Positions 1 to 8,267 of a stretch of DNA of 64,000 nt are shown here, piece after piece. The notes under the pieces were generated by a model, which saw nothing but the letters and a program-made list of their open reading frames with translations, made no database searches and had not been told where the DNA came from. The stretch is taken from the NCBI GenBank assembly GCA_008364785.1, contig VTTJ01000011.1, positions 62,001 to 126,000 of the forward strand, in the 5' to 3' direction. Made by a program: the position numbers and the translations under genes. Source of the DNA: Bacillus sp. BGMRC 2118 (GTDB taxonomy: Bacteria > Bacillota > Bacilli > Bacillales > SA4). Within the stretch, counting starts at the first letter, position 1. Each line of letters opens with the position of its first letter.

Positions 1-1
1 T

Positions 2-583
2 TGGAAAAATGGAGTATCACCAATAAGACTTGTGTTAATTGGGATCGGAATCTCTTCACTCACTCAAGCAGTCACAACCTTATTAATGGTACTAGGTCCA
101 ATACACCAGGCAAGCCAAGCGAATATCTGGCTAACAGGTACCGTGTATGGCTCAACTTGGGAGAATGTAAGTATACTTTTTCCATGGACATGTGCTCTTC
201 TCATCATTACAATGGTGATGGCAAGACGTTTAAATGTACAGGAACTGGGAGACGAATTAGCGACAAGCGTCGGAAGTTCAGTTCAACGTCAGCGGTTTAC
301 GTTATTGTTAATTGCGACAGGATTAACTGGTGGAGCAGTAGCCTTTGGTGGTGCAATCGGATTCGTTGGATTAATGGCGCCCCATATTGCTCGTAAGCTG
401 GTTGGCTCTTCATTTGGAGTGCTGATTCCTGTTTCAGGACTGATTGGAGCATTGCTTGTCATCATAGCTGATTTAATCGGTAGAACCGTTTTCGCACCTA
501 TTGAAGTTCCAGCAGGAGTATTTACTGCCGCAATCGGAGCACCATATTTTGTTTATTTACTATATAAAAGTCGAAATGCTTAA
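2..583 (+). CDS. Ferric-siderophore ABC importer permease, FecCD family (5' truncated by window)
   Basis: Membrane half of an iron-siderophore importer. The frame is open from the first bases, so the gene enters from the left edge and only the last 193 residues are visible; the internal GTG that could be read as a start is not the real one. Several hydrophobic helices are seen, and the segment GFVGLMAPHIARKLVG matches the cytoplasmic loop by which FecCD/BtuC permeases dock onto their ATPase. The ATPase gene follows 49 nt downstream, and a FhuF-like reductase follows that, which supports ferric-siderophore uptake in the cell membrane. The specific siderophore cannot be told. Confidence 0.93.
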   Translation, partial: WKNGVSPIRLVLIGIGISSLTQAVTTLLMVLGPIHQASQANIWLTGTVYGSTWENVSILFPWTCALLIITMVMARRLNVQELGDELATSVGSSVQRQRFTLLLIATGLTGGAVAFGGAIGFVGLMAPHIARKLVGSSFGVLIPVSGLIGALLVIIADLIGRTVFAPIEVPAGVFTAAIGAPYFVYLLYKSRNA

Positions 584-632
584 AAATAGATAATTATAAA
601 AGATTAGCAATCTGAACTAAGGAGTGGATGAT

Positions 633-1472
633 ATGAGCGCAATTCGTACGGAAGCACTAACATTGTCATATGGTGACAGTATCATCATAAATGAATTAGA
701 TTTACAAATTCCTAAAGGTGAAATAACGGTATTTATTGGTGGTAATGGTTGCGGGAAATCAACGCTCCTTCGTTCAATTGCTCGCTTGTTAAAGCCGCAA
801 AAAGGTTCCATTTTACTTGAGGGAAATACCATCGCAAAACTGCCAACAAAAGAAGTAGCGAAACAGCTGGCCATTCTTCCACAAGGCCCGGTCGCACCGG
901 AAGGGTTAACCGTCCTTCAACTAGTGAAACAAGGGCGATATCCTTATCAAAGCTGGTTAAAGCAATGGTCAGAAGAGGACGAAAAGGCAGTACGTAAGGC
1001 GCTGGAGTCCACAAGAATGACCGAGCTTGCAGAGAGACCTGTTGATTCATTATCGGGTGGTCAACGTCAACGTGCATGGATTGCAATGACGTTAGCACAG
1101 GATACAGACATTATCCTTCTTGACGAACCGACTACTTATCTAGATATGACCCACCAAATTGAAATATTAGATTTACTGTTTGAACTCAATGAAAAAGAAC
1201 AGCGAACAGTTGTCATGGTCCTGCATGATCTTAACTTAGCATGCCGCTATGCTCATTACTTAGTAGCCATTAAAGATAAACAAATTTATGCACAGGGTAA
1301 GCCTGAGGATGTTATCAACTGTCAACTTGTAAGAGATGTATTTGATGTGAATTGTGAAGTGACCCAAGATCCGATTTTTGGTACACCATTATGTATTCCA
1401 CACGGCAAAGGACGATGTATACTACCACAGTTAGGTGAAGCAAATGGCAAACAACCAGTTACAGCCTCATGA
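633..1472 (+). CDS. yusV: Ferric-siderophore ABC importer ATPase (YusV/FecE type)
   Basis: Cytoplasmic ATPase that powers siderophore import, 279 aa. Walker A is GGNGCGKST at about residues 36-44, the signature is LSGGQRQR, and Walker B is IILLDEPT. In B. subtilis YusV serves several siderophore permeases, and its neighbour yusU is also found here. The ATG is preferred over an upstream GTG because that GTG lies inside the Shine-Dalgarno AAGGAG; spacing to the ATG is 8 nt. The 3' end overlaps the next gene by 29 nt, so translation is probably coupled. Confidence 0.93.
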   Translation: MSAIRTEALTLSYGDSIIINELDLQIPKGEITVFIGGNGCGKSTLLRSIARLLKPQKGSILLEGNTIAKLPTKEVAKQLAILPQGPVAPEGLTVLQLVKQGRYPYQSWLKQWSEEDEKAVRKALESTRMTELAERPVDSLSGGQRQRAWIAMTLAQDTDIILLDEPTTYLDMTHQIEILDLLFELNEKEQRTVVMVLHDLNLACRYAHYLVAIKDKQIYAQGKPEDVINCQLVRDVFDVNCEVTQDPIFGTPLCIPHGKGRCILPQLGEANGKQPVTAS

Positions 1473-2217
1473 GCTTGAGCGGCTCGTTCACTCTTTTCGA
1501 ATGACCATACAGCCACATGAGGATCCGTTATCCTTTCCAAGTAAAAGCTTAATAAGTCATGAATTTGTAGCAGGATTAATTCAACAATTAAAGGAAGTAT
1601 ATAACGTAACGGAGACTTATGTCATTGCATCGCAATTTATGAAACGATATGCATATATGGTTGTGGTACCGTTTTTCTTTTCGTTAAGTATGTGGAATAA
1701 GCAATTAAACATGGACATTGATCAGGTTTCGTTTCAATCATTCAAGGAAGATGGAGTATGGCTTCCTAAATTACAAATGCAAACAATGGAAGTCATAACT
1801 CCTGAGCCAGATGGTAGAGGTGAATGGTTAAACGCAGCTTTTGAAAAATTGTTCAAGTATCATCTCGATCCGGTCATTAGAGTGCTGGCGCCGGAAGGGA
1901 AAGTATCCAGGCAAGTACTATGGGAAAACACTGCAATCTATATTTTTTGGATATACGAAATTATGGTTAAAGAAACTACGTCTAACCAAGTAAACCAAGA
2001 CTTTGACTTCTTGTTAAAAGCAGACGGAAGTATGTTCGGAGAATATAAATACAATCCTATTGCCAAATTTTACACGGAAAAAAAGTCAACAGAAGAAGTG
2101 CGTGTAAGGAAAACATGTTGCTTTTATGACCGCTTGCCAGGTGTGAAGGACCGCTGCTCATCATGTCCCGTAACTTGCAAAATACCTGAAGAAGAGGGAG
2201 ATGGAATGTGTGGATGA
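1444..2217 (+). CDS. FhuF-like siderophore-iron reductase with C-terminal [2Fe-2S] cysteines
   Basis: Probable reductase that releases iron from imported ferric siderophore in the cytoplasm, 257 aa. The diagnostic feature is the C-terminal cysteine cluster: Cys225-Cys226, eleven residues, Cys238, two residues, Cys241. FhuF proteins bind a [2Fe-2S] cluster with a CC-X10-C-X2-C arrangement; here the first spacer is one residue longer. The rest of the protein is poorly conserved, as is usual in this family. It lies inside the transporter operon, overlapping the ATPase upstream and the YusU gene downstream. The ATG has AGGTGAA just upstream. The family call is firm; the substrate is inferred from context. 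Confidence 0.82.
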   Translation: MANNQLQPHELERLVHSFRMTIQPHEDPLSFPSKSLISHEFVAGLIQQLKEVYNVTETYVIASQFMKRYAYMVVVPFFFSLSMWNKQLNMDIDQVSFQSFKEDGVWLPKLQMQTMEVITPEPDGRGEWLNAAFEKLFKYHLDPVIRVLAPEGKVSRQVLWENTAIYIFWIYEIMVKETTSNQVNQDFDFLLKADGSMFGEYKYNPIAKFYTEKKSTEEVRVRKTCCFYDRLPGVKDRCSSCPVTCKIPEEEGDGMCG

Positions 2218-2455
2218 TAAATTACGAACTCAACTAGATGGCTTACTTGAAAAATATACAGAACTGTTACTTGGCGAAGCAAATGAAGAACGTAAGGAAA
2301 AGGTTCAAACGTATGCTTTGTATACGCATATCGCGAAAACAATGCCTGCACTTGCCAAGCATTGGAACGAAACATATCCAGATGCAAAAGAAGGCATGAA
2401 ACAACTCATTGGCGAAATCAAAGAACTAAACGACTTACATCGTTCAAAAAAGTAA
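2210..2455 (+). CDS. yusU: YusU-like small protein (DUF2573 family)
   Basis: Small soluble, charged, mostly helical protein of 81 aa with no known activity. Recognised from its place beside the YusV-type ATPase, as in B. subtilis, and from a sequence rich in Glu and Lys with a KYTELLLGEANEE core. GTG is chosen because GAGGGAG lies 9 nt upstream; an in-frame ATG nine bases earlier abuts that site with no spacer. It overlaps the reductase gene by 8 nt and ends just before a strong terminator, so it closes the siderophore operon. Confidence 0.7.
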   Translation: MDDKLRTQLDGLLEKYTELLLGEANEERKEKVQTYALYTHIAKTMPALAKHWNETYPDAKEGMKQLIGEIKELNDLHRSKK

Positions 2456-2461
2456 GAAGTG

Positions 2462-2490
2462 GAAGTGTATAGACCCTATACACTTCTTTT
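2462..2490 (+). terminator. Intrinsic terminator of the siderophore operon
   Basis: Perfect 11-bp stem GAAGTGTATAG / CTATACACTTC with a 3-nt ACC loop, followed by TTTT. It starts 7 nt after the yusU stop codon. Confidence 0.9.
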
Positions 2491-2562
2491 CCGTTTTCTG
2501 GATTTAATTTTTTGCTAAATTTTTGATATGATAGATAGGAAAATTGAGATAAAGGTGAGAGA

Positions 2563-3480
2563 ATGATGGATTATAGAGTATTACTTTATTATAAATATGT
2601 AGTGATTGAAGACCCAGAAAGCTATAGAGACGAACAAAGAGAGCTATGTAATAGACTAGGCTTACTTGGGAGAATACATGTTGCAACAGAGGGAATTAAC
2701 GGAACGGTTTCTGGACCTAAAGAGCAAACAGATCAATATATAGAAGAAATGAGAAAAGATCCACGTTTTGCGGATGTAATTTTCAAAGAAGAATTGTCTG
2801 AAGGACATGCCTTCAAAAAGCTAAAGGTAAAAGTAAAACCTGAAATCGTAAACTTAAGCTTAGAAGATGATGTGAATCCCAATGAAGTAACAGGTAAGCA
2901 CTTATCACCTAAGGAATTTTTTGAAGCGATGCAAAATGAAGACGTGATAATACTAGATGCACGTAATACGTACGAATATGATTTGGGGCATTTTAGAAAT
3001 GCAATCAAACCAGATGTAGAAACATTCAGAGATTTACCGAACTGGGTGAGAGAAAATTTAAGTGAACATAAAGACAAAAAGATTTTAACGTACTGTACTG
3101 GCGGTATACGATGCGAGAAGTTCTCAGGATTTCTTGTAAAGGAAGGTTTTCAGGATGTCTCTCAATTAGATGGAGGGATTGTGACATACGGCTATGACCC
3201 AGAGGTAAAGGGCAGTAACTGGGATGGGAAACTGTATGTGTTTGATGAAAGAATTTCTGTTCCGGTTAACCGTACCGGTGAGGAAAAGGTTGTAGGAACG
3301 TGCTACTCATGTGGCAAGCCGGAAGAACGCTATGTAAAGTGTGGAAACCCGGATTGCAACAAGCACTTACTTCTGTGCGGGGAATGTGAGCATGAAACAA
3401 AGCGTTCTTGCTCAGATGAGTGCAGAGAACATCCAAGAAATCGTTACGTAAAAGAGCACGAGCTACAAAGCCGGGCATAA
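2563..3480 (+). CDS. trhO: tRNA uridine(34) hydroxylase TrhO (rhodanese-like, YbfQ type)
   Basis: Oxygen-dependent enzyme that hydroxylates the wobble uridine of certain tRNAs, the first step towards (m)cmo5U/mo5U. It has 305 aa in the usual order: N-terminal ferredoxin-like part (about 1-95), rhodanese domain (about 110-215) with the DAR motif at 132-134 and active-site loop CTGGIRCEK (Cys178, Cys184), and a Cys-rich C-terminal tail (CYSCGKPE, KCGNPDC, LLCGEC) that probably binds zinc. A second ATG three bases downstream has better spacing from AAAGGTGA, so the true start may be either. Single gene, closed by its own terminator. Confidence 0.92.
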   Translation: MMDYRVLLYYKYVVIEDPESYRDEQRELCNRLGLLGRIHVATEGINGTVSGPKEQTDQYIEEMRKDPRFADVIFKEELSEGHAFKKLKVKVKPEIVNLSLEDDVNPNEVTGKHLSPKEFFEAMQNEDVIILDARNTYEYDLGHFRNAIKPDVETFRDLPNWVRENLSEHKDKKILTYCTGGIRCEKFSGFLVKEGFQDVSQLDGGIVTYGYDPEVKGSNWDGKLYVFDERISVPVNRTGEEKVVGTCYSCGKPEERYVKCGNPDCNKHLLLCGECEHETKRSCSDECREHPRNRYVKEHELQSRA

Positions 3481-3489
3481 AAAGAGAAG

Positions 3490-3520
3490 TAGTGGTTTCA
3501 GTAGAAGCCACTATTTTTTT
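3490..3520 (+). terminator. Intrinsic terminator of trhO
   Basis: Stem TAGTGGTTTC / GAAGCCACTA (one G-U pair), loop AGTA, then seven T. A degenerate repeat array begins immediately after it. Confidence 0.88.
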
Positions 3521-3523
3521 GAA

Positions 3524-3640
3524 GTTGAAGGAATTCGGTTGTTTCTGAAGTGATAGTGTTGAAAAGTTGTAGGAATAAATGAAAAAGTGAAGGAATATAA
3601 CAAAAGGTTGTAAGGATAAACCCAAAAGTGAAGGAATCAC
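3524..3640 (+). repeat. Degenerate tandem array, about 21-nt period, core GTTGTAGGAAT / GTGAAGGAAT (copy 1)
   Basis: About five to six units, best seen as GTTGTAGGAAT, GTGAAGGAAT, GTTGTAAGGAT and GTGAAGGAAT spaced 19-22 nt, with A-rich spacers. The same family recurs in reverse orientation downstream of yusE and of sufB. It fills the space between the trhO terminator and the Nudix ribosome binding site. There is no coding frame. Confidence 0.75.
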
Positions 3641-3658
3641 ACTAGAAAGGATGTACAA

Positions 3659-4282
3659 ATGGAAACGGAATTGCTTAAAATATTCAATGAAAAGGGTATC
3701 GTGACAGGAACAGCAACTCGCGCTGAAGTACATAGAAAAGGGTATTGGCACGAAACGTTTCATTGTTGGTTCATCAGTAAGGCAGAAGGTAAGAATTACA
3801 TCTATTTTCAGCTGCGAAGTAAAATGAAAAAGGACTATCCAGACCTTCTTGATATAACAGCAGCTGGTCACCTTTTAGCACATGAATCAACAGAGGATGG
3901 CGTGCGTGAAGTAGAAGAAGAGATTGGCATTCACGTTTCTATAATAGACTTAATGTCGTTAGGAATATTGAAATATGAAGCCATTCGCGGAGAACTAATT
4001 GACCGTGAACTGGCTCATACATATGTTTATGAATACAAGAAAGGGTTCGAGGATTTTCAGTTACAATCAGAAGAAGTGGCGGGAATGTATCGTGCTGATT
4101 TTACAAGCTTCTCTGAACTCGTAACAGGTGATGCCACGGAGTTACCTATTGAAGGCTTTGAACTTAATGAAGCAGGAGAGAAAGTGAAAATGAGAAAGAA
4201 CGTCACGATCACTTCATTTGTTCCTCATGAAGAAGCCTTCTATAGAGATGTAGTGAACCGTATACAAGCAATAATATGCTAG
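3659..4282 (+). CDS. Nudix hydrolase, isopentenyl-diphosphate-isomerase-like subgroup
   Basis: Cytosolic enzyme of 207 aa that probably hydrolyses a nucleoside-diphosphate-linked compound. The Nudix box runs from Gly at GHLLAHE to REVEEEIG. It keeps the catalytic REVEEE core, but the spacer between the first Glu and the RE pair is six residues rather than the canonical seven, a spacing I associate with this IDI-like subgroup. RBS AAAGGATG lies just upstream of the ATG. It stands alone between a repeat array and a hairpin shared with the convergent operon. Substrate unknown. Confidence 0.8.
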   Translation: METELLKIFNEKGIVTGTATRAEVHRKGYWHETFHCWFISKAEGKNYIYFQLRSKMKKDYPDLLDITAAGHLLAHESTEDGVREVEEEIGIHVSIIDLMSLGILKYEAIRGELIDRELAHTYVYEYKKGFEDFQLQSEEVAGMYRADFTSFSELVTGDATELPIEGFELNEAGEKVKMRKNVTITSFVPHEEAFYRDVVNRIQAIIC

Positions 4283-4313
4283 ATGCAAAACTAAACAGTT
4301 CCTCTAAAATAGA

Positions 4314-4340
4314 GAGTCAACCTATTATACTGGTTGACTC
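4314..4340. terminator. Hairpin between convergent genes
   Basis: Inverted repeat GAGTCAACC / GGTTGACTC with a 9-nt loop that contains the stop codon of the convergent acetyltransferase gene. Poor T-tracts on both sides make this a weak bidirectional terminator call. Confidence 0.5.
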
Positions 4341-4915
4341 GTATATTGAAAATATTGTTTTTTCACTTCGTCCCACTCGCTGGCCACTATACTAAAATAT
4401 ACGTCATCTCTTGCTTGACCATGTTCATCTATATAATTACTTCGAAAAATGCCTTCCTGCTTTGCTCCGAGTTTTAGGATTGCCTTTTGTGATCGCTGGT
4501 TTTCAATATCAGCACTAAACTGAACCCGGTTACATCCAAGTTCCTCAAAAGCAAACTTCAGTAATTCATATTTACAAGCATGATTTAATCCTGTTCCTTG
4601 ATACGATGACCCATACCATGTCCAGCCGATTTCTAGTCTCTTATTATTGAGGTGAATATTACCAAAACGAGTACTGCCAGCCACTTTGTTTGTCATCTTA
4701 TCAATAATAATAAAGGGATATGATTTATGATTAGTTCGCTCCTGTATGGTGGAAGTAAGATACGTATCCAAGTCTTCTTCAGTTTGTATAGTTAATCCCA
4801 TGTAAGTCCATATAGTAGGATCAAAGATAACCTTCCTTAATTGATCTTTATATTCTAATGAAAAGGGAAGTAAAAGTACCCGTTCATTTTCTAATGTGAT
4901 GTGTTGGTTAAACAT
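4325..4915 (-). CDS. GNAT N-acetyltransferase (RimJ/RimL-like)
   Basis: Acyl-CoA-dependent N-acetyltransferase of 196 aa, cytoplasmic. The GNAT fold shows as a start of the type ITLENERVLLLPF, a central IGWTWYGSSYQGTGLNHACK segment where the loop before the helix binds acetyl-CoA pyrophosphate, and a late NQRSQKAILKLGAKQEGIFR segment typical of RimJ/L relatives that modify protein N-termini or small molecules. Its start overlaps the end of the upstream isochorismatase gene by 8 nt, so the two are translationally coupled. Substrate unknown. Confidence 0.85.
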   Translation of the reverse strand: MFNQHITLENERVLLLPFSLEYKDQLRKVIFDPTIWTYMGLTIQTEEDLDTYLTSTIQERTNHKSYPFIIIDKMTNKVAGSTRFGNIHLNNKRLEIGWTWYGSSYQGTGLNHACKYELLKFAFEELGCNRVQFSADIENQRSQKAILKLGAKQEGIFRSNYIDEHGQARDDVYFSIVASEWDEVKKQYFQYTSQPV

Positions 4916-5477
4916 GTTGGACCTCCTTTATGAGTGCTTCAGTTGTTAGAATGGTTGCAAACTCTTCGTGTAAATTCACTAATGTCATTTCATGTATGAC
5001 TTCTGCATCGTAGTACTTACCATTAGGACAAACACGATCAAATGTAGCACATGCATCAGAAACTAGTATTGGACTAAAACCTAAATTTCCTGCCATGCGA
5101 GTTGTTGTTTCAACGCAGTGGTTTGTGGTGAGTCCGAATATAACAACATGAGGACAGTTTAATTTGCGTAATATCTCCTCTAAATTTGTTCCGATAAAAG
5201 CACTGTTTACATTCTTTTGTACTATTGTTTCATGAGGAAGTGGTTGTACCTCGTGTTTAAAGTGACTTGTTTCGCTTGCAATATAGAAAAGAGAATTTAT
5301 ATTTTGAGTAACATGCTGAATAAATATAACGGGTCTATTCGTATTTCTCCAAGCTTGCAAAAGACTTTTCATATTCGTTTCTGCATCAGGGTTATTTCGG
5401 TTACCCCAGCTAGGGTCATTGAACGCGTTTTGAACATCAATGATGATAAGTGGTACCGATTCTGTTATCTGAATCAT
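4908..5477 (-). CDS. Isochorismatase-like cysteine hydrolase
   Basis: Cytosolic hydrolase of the isochorismatase/nicotinamidase superfamily, 189 aa. The catalytic triad is visible: Asp14 (IIIDVQNAF), Lys88 (VQKNVNSAF) and Cys121 (TNHCVETTTRMA). Substrates in this group include nicotinamide, isochorismate and other amides; sequence alone does not decide. It is the first gene of a two-gene operon with the acetyltransferase and is divergent from the lrp-like regulator across about 140 bp, which invites control by that regulator, though no operator was identified. Confidence 0.87.
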   Translation of the reverse strand: MIQITESVPLIIIDVQNAFNDPSWGNRNNPDAETNMKSLLQAWRNTNRPVIFIQHVTQNINSLFYIASETSHFKHEVQPLPHETIVQKNVNSAFIGTNLEEILRKLNCPHVVIFGLTTNHCVETTTRMAGNLGFSPILVSDACATFDRVCPNGKYYDAEVIHEMTLVNLHEEFATILTTEALIKEVQHV

Positions 5478-5619
5478 TTCTACACCTCCAAACTAATTAC
5501 ATTAATTGTAAATACATCCTTGCTTCTTAGCCATTTATTTATTATTGTTTTGATAGATAGGTAGAATAAATTTTACGGTATTTTAGTGGAAACTCTTAAA
5601 AAAGAAAGGGGTACGTGTG

Positions 5620-6039
5620 ATGGATGAAATTGATCGCCACATTTTACAAGTACTTCAGATGGACGGAAGAATTTCGATGACGGATTTAGGGAAAAAGGTA
5701 GGACTATCCGTACCTGCAGTAAAGGAGAGGGTTAATAAATTAGAAGATAAGGAGATTATTACAGGTTATCGAGCTATCATCAATCCGCATAAAATGAATA
5801 AACAAGTGACGGCTTTTATCCTGTATGATACGACCCGGTGTCGTGAATTCAGGGAGTTTTGCAAGCTTCATCCGAGCGTTACCGAATGTCACCGGTTAGC
5901 GGGCCAATTCAGCTACTTAGTGAAAGTTGTAACAGAATCTGTTCATACATTAGAACAATTTATCGATGAATCATTAGCGTATGGAGAGTCTTCTACGTTA
6001 ATCACACTTTCTTCTCCAGTTGAGTTTAAAGTGATTTAG
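5620..6039 (+). CDS. Lrp/AsnC family transcriptional regulator
   Basis: DNA-binding regulator of 139 aa. An N-terminal winged helix-turn-helix (about 5-60, with the recognition helix in VGLSVPAVKERVNKLEDKEII) is followed by a RAM ligand-binding and oligomerisation domain. The family senses amino acids. ATG is preferred to the GTG just upstream because AAAGGGG is then 8 nt away. It is divergent from the isochorismatase/acetyltransferase pair and convergent with an Opp-like permease pair; either could be its target. Confidence 0.9.
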   Translation: MDEIDRHILQVLQMDGRISMTDLGKKVGLSVPAVKERVNKLEDKEIITGYRAIINPHKMNKQVTAFILYDTTRCREFREFCKLHPSVTECHRLAGQFSYLVKVVTESVHTLEQFIDESLAYGESSTLITLSSPVEFKVI

Positions 6040-6062
6040 GAAATTATACAGTAAAGCATAAA

Positions 6063-6090
6063 GAAAACCCGATGAATGATCGGGTTTTCC
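6063..6090. terminator. Bidirectional terminator between lrp-like gene and permease operon
   Basis: Perfect 11-bp stem GAAAACCCGAT / ATCGGGTTTTC with loop GAATG; T runs exist on both strands because the stem base is A/T. It serves the two convergent genes. Confidence 0.88.
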
Positions 6091-6092
6091 AT

Positions 6093-7124
6093 TTAGAAGT
6101 TTGCACTTTTATTAATTAAATCAAAAGGCTTATCAGTATTCTTTGTATGATGATGATTGTTCTTTACTGCTATTTTCTTCTTCTTCGTATCTCTTCGCAA
6201 ATCCACAGCATGAATAAATTCTTGTATAGATTTAGCCATCATATTGAACGATAACACGGTTAAGGCAAATAGAAGTAATGGTGAGTAAATTTGCCATGGT
6301 GTAATGGATAAACTTCTAAAGTGTTTACCAATTTCTCCAGCCCATTCATAGGAAAGACTAAATGCTTGGAATTCACCGTCAAACACTTCCTTCATTACAT
6401 ATCCGCCTAAAAATACGGCCAAGAAGCCTAGGTGAACGAATAGAATCAAGACTTCAACGGTACGCTGTGAAAATTGTAAAATAAGACGAGGAAGCATAAA
6501 CGGTAAAATATGTTTTCGATATAAGTTTACTCCCTTTGCCCCGAGCGTTCGAGAAGCCATAATATACTCTTGCTGCAACTCTCTCTGTATTTCCTTAGAA
6601 AACAAGGTAACGAGCTGTGGTATACCTAGTAATGTTAGGATGATAACTTGAATGATAAACAGTTTGTAAAAGTTGTCGGTTGAAAGGTTTGGATCAATAT
6701 AATATTGTAATGGAAATAAAATGATATACGCAATAATGGAAGCAGGAATAAATAGGCTAGATTCCACGACTCCTTCAAACAAACGTCTAACGAATCTCGG
6801 TAACTGTGTATAAAACATGGACAAAACAAATGCGATTAGTACTTGTAGTGTACTAATGAGAAATGCAGTAATGACAGTATATTTTGCCCCTTGAATCACT
6901 TGAGCTAATAATGGCATACCAAAACGGTCCGTTCCCATTGGTGGATATTGCAATGGTGTGAAAGGAGGAGCTCCAATCACATTATTTTGTTCATCGTACA
7001 TCAAACCTGTCGGCCATTCTTTATCTCCGAATAAAGGTTCATATAGAAAACTTGCTGTTAATAGCAAGGTAACAAACAGGAATGATAGGATGAACTTCGG
7101 CTTTCTTAAGAAATATTTTATCAT
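6093..7124 (-). CDS. ABC transporter permease, DppC/OppC type
   Basis: Inner half of a peptide/nickel-type ABC importer, 343 aa. An N-terminal helix and a short extracytoplasmic region containing PPMGTDRFGMPLLAQVIQG, characteristic of DppC/OppC proteins, are followed by five or so helices. The EAA loop that contacts the ATPase is EYIMASRTLGAKGVNLYRKH. The C-terminus is unusually basic and His-rich (KKKKIAVKNNHHHTKN). It overlaps the upstream permease by 4 nt (ATGA). No ATPase or binding protein is encoded nearby, so the pair must borrow them or is regulatory. Confidence 0.85.
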   Translation of the reverse strand: MIKYFLRKPKFILSFLFVTLLLTASFLYEPLFGDKEWPTGLMYDEQNNVIGAPPFTPLQYPPMGTDRFGMPLLAQVIQGAKYTVITAFLISTLQVLIAFVLSMFYTQLPRFVRRLFEGVVESSLFIPASIIAYIILFPLQYYIDPNLSTDNFYKLFIIQVIILTLLGIPQLVTLFSKEIQRELQQEYIMASRTLGAKGVNLYRKHILPFMLPRLILQFSQRTVEVLILFVHLGFLAVFLGGYVMKEVFDGEFQAFSLSYEWAGEIGKHFRSLSITPWQIYSPLLLFALTVLSFNMMAKSIQEFIHAVDLRRDTKKKKIAVKNNHHHTKNTDKPFDLINKSANF

Positions 7125-7990
7125 GCAAGATCCCTACTTTCCCCAGTTTGTTGCAGCATAACTTTCTCAGCTATGGAAAAGAAAAGAAAGAATGGCGTGA
7201 AAATTAGTAAAGCCCCAACGATAAACTCGGCCCCTCTAGCAGTGATTAAGAATTGTAAGGCACCATTCATGTTGAATATAACTTCAATAATGAACAGATT
7301 TGATAACATAAAGGCGAAGATGAGCTTTGAACGATAAAATAAACTATACAACACATTACGGAAGGTGTGGACTAGTAGAATCTTTAATCCAGATAAACCT
7401 TTTACCCTCGCTAAGTCAATATATAGCTTCGCTTCTTCTTCATCAATTAAAAATAAAATCGTTTTAAATAATAAGAAGGTAGGAATAATGGATAAGCAAA
7501 TAATAGGAACCGCATAGATATCATTATTAAATACAGCAATCTGAGCAATGAGTATATTAGTCTTCTTAAAGATCCAAATAATCAGAAGCTGAATACTCAC
7601 GATAATAAACGCGTCAGGTAAGGCTTCAATAATAGAAGAAATCGAAATTAACACATTTTTCATCTTCTTCGGAACGATATGTACGATGATCATGAACACA
7701 TACGCAACCAAAATAGCAATGATAAGTGAGGCAGCAAAAATGGTCATGGAATACAAATACCGTTCCCAAAGCATCGGAAATAAAGGGTACTCCTTGGGTG
7801 ATCCAAGTGCTTGTGACCCCAAAAACTTCCATGACTCAGGCTGAAATAAATTTTGCACAATCGTAGACATTGATTGACCGTATTGCATAAGAAAGAAACC
7901 AATTTTCTCTTCTGAAAAAATTAAAGAAGGCAGTGCACTAATCAGTAAGAACCCGAATATGGCTAAAAAGAAATTAAGTATAACTCTCAA
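7121..7990 (-). CDS. ABC transporter permease, DppB/OppB-like
   Basis: Partner permease of 289 aa with about six hydrophobic helices. The EAA-like loop reads LYIDLARVKGLSGLKILLVH. The N-terminal conserved block of standard DppB proteins is not evident, so the protein is divergent. It is the first gene of a two-gene operon with the OppC-like permease (ATGA overlap). No substrate-binding lipoprotein or ATPase gene is adjacent, which is unusual for this importer class. Confidence 0.78.
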   Translation of the reverse strand: MRVILNFFLAIFGFLLISALPSLIFSEEKIGFFLMQYGQSMSTIVQNLFQPESWKFLGSQALGSPKEYPLFPMLWERYLYSMTIFAASLIIAILVAYVFMIIVHIVPKKMKNVLISISSIIEALPDAFIIVSIQLLIIWIFKKTNILIAQIAVFNNDIYAVPIICLSIIPTFLLFKTILFLIDEEEAKLYIDLARVKGLSGLKILLVHTFRNVLYSLFYRSKLIFAFMLSNLFIIEVIFNMNGALQFLITARGAEFIVGALLIFTPFFLFFSIAEKVMLQQTGESRDLA

Positions 7991-8267
7991 ATTAACTCGC
8001 CCCTTTTACTCTCTGTCTTTTTTTCCTAATAATACCAATAATTATTCTGATAAACTAGGCAAATGACCTATATTTATTGAACATTCTAAATCAACTATAC
8101 TATTATATTCCTCTATTTTTAACGATTACGACAAAATTTGTTTAAAATCGACAAAAGGTAAATATTTTCATATTCAACTAGATAGAAAGATGATAAAATA
8201 ATCATGGTTTAAATTCTTCATATTTATATATATCAATATCATGTATGCGTTTTCAGGAGGAATGAAG

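Noticed and set aside
3266..3871. 201-residue minus-strand ORF across the trhO end, the repeat array and the Nudix start
   Set aside because: It spans two real genes and a terminator, with no start signal.
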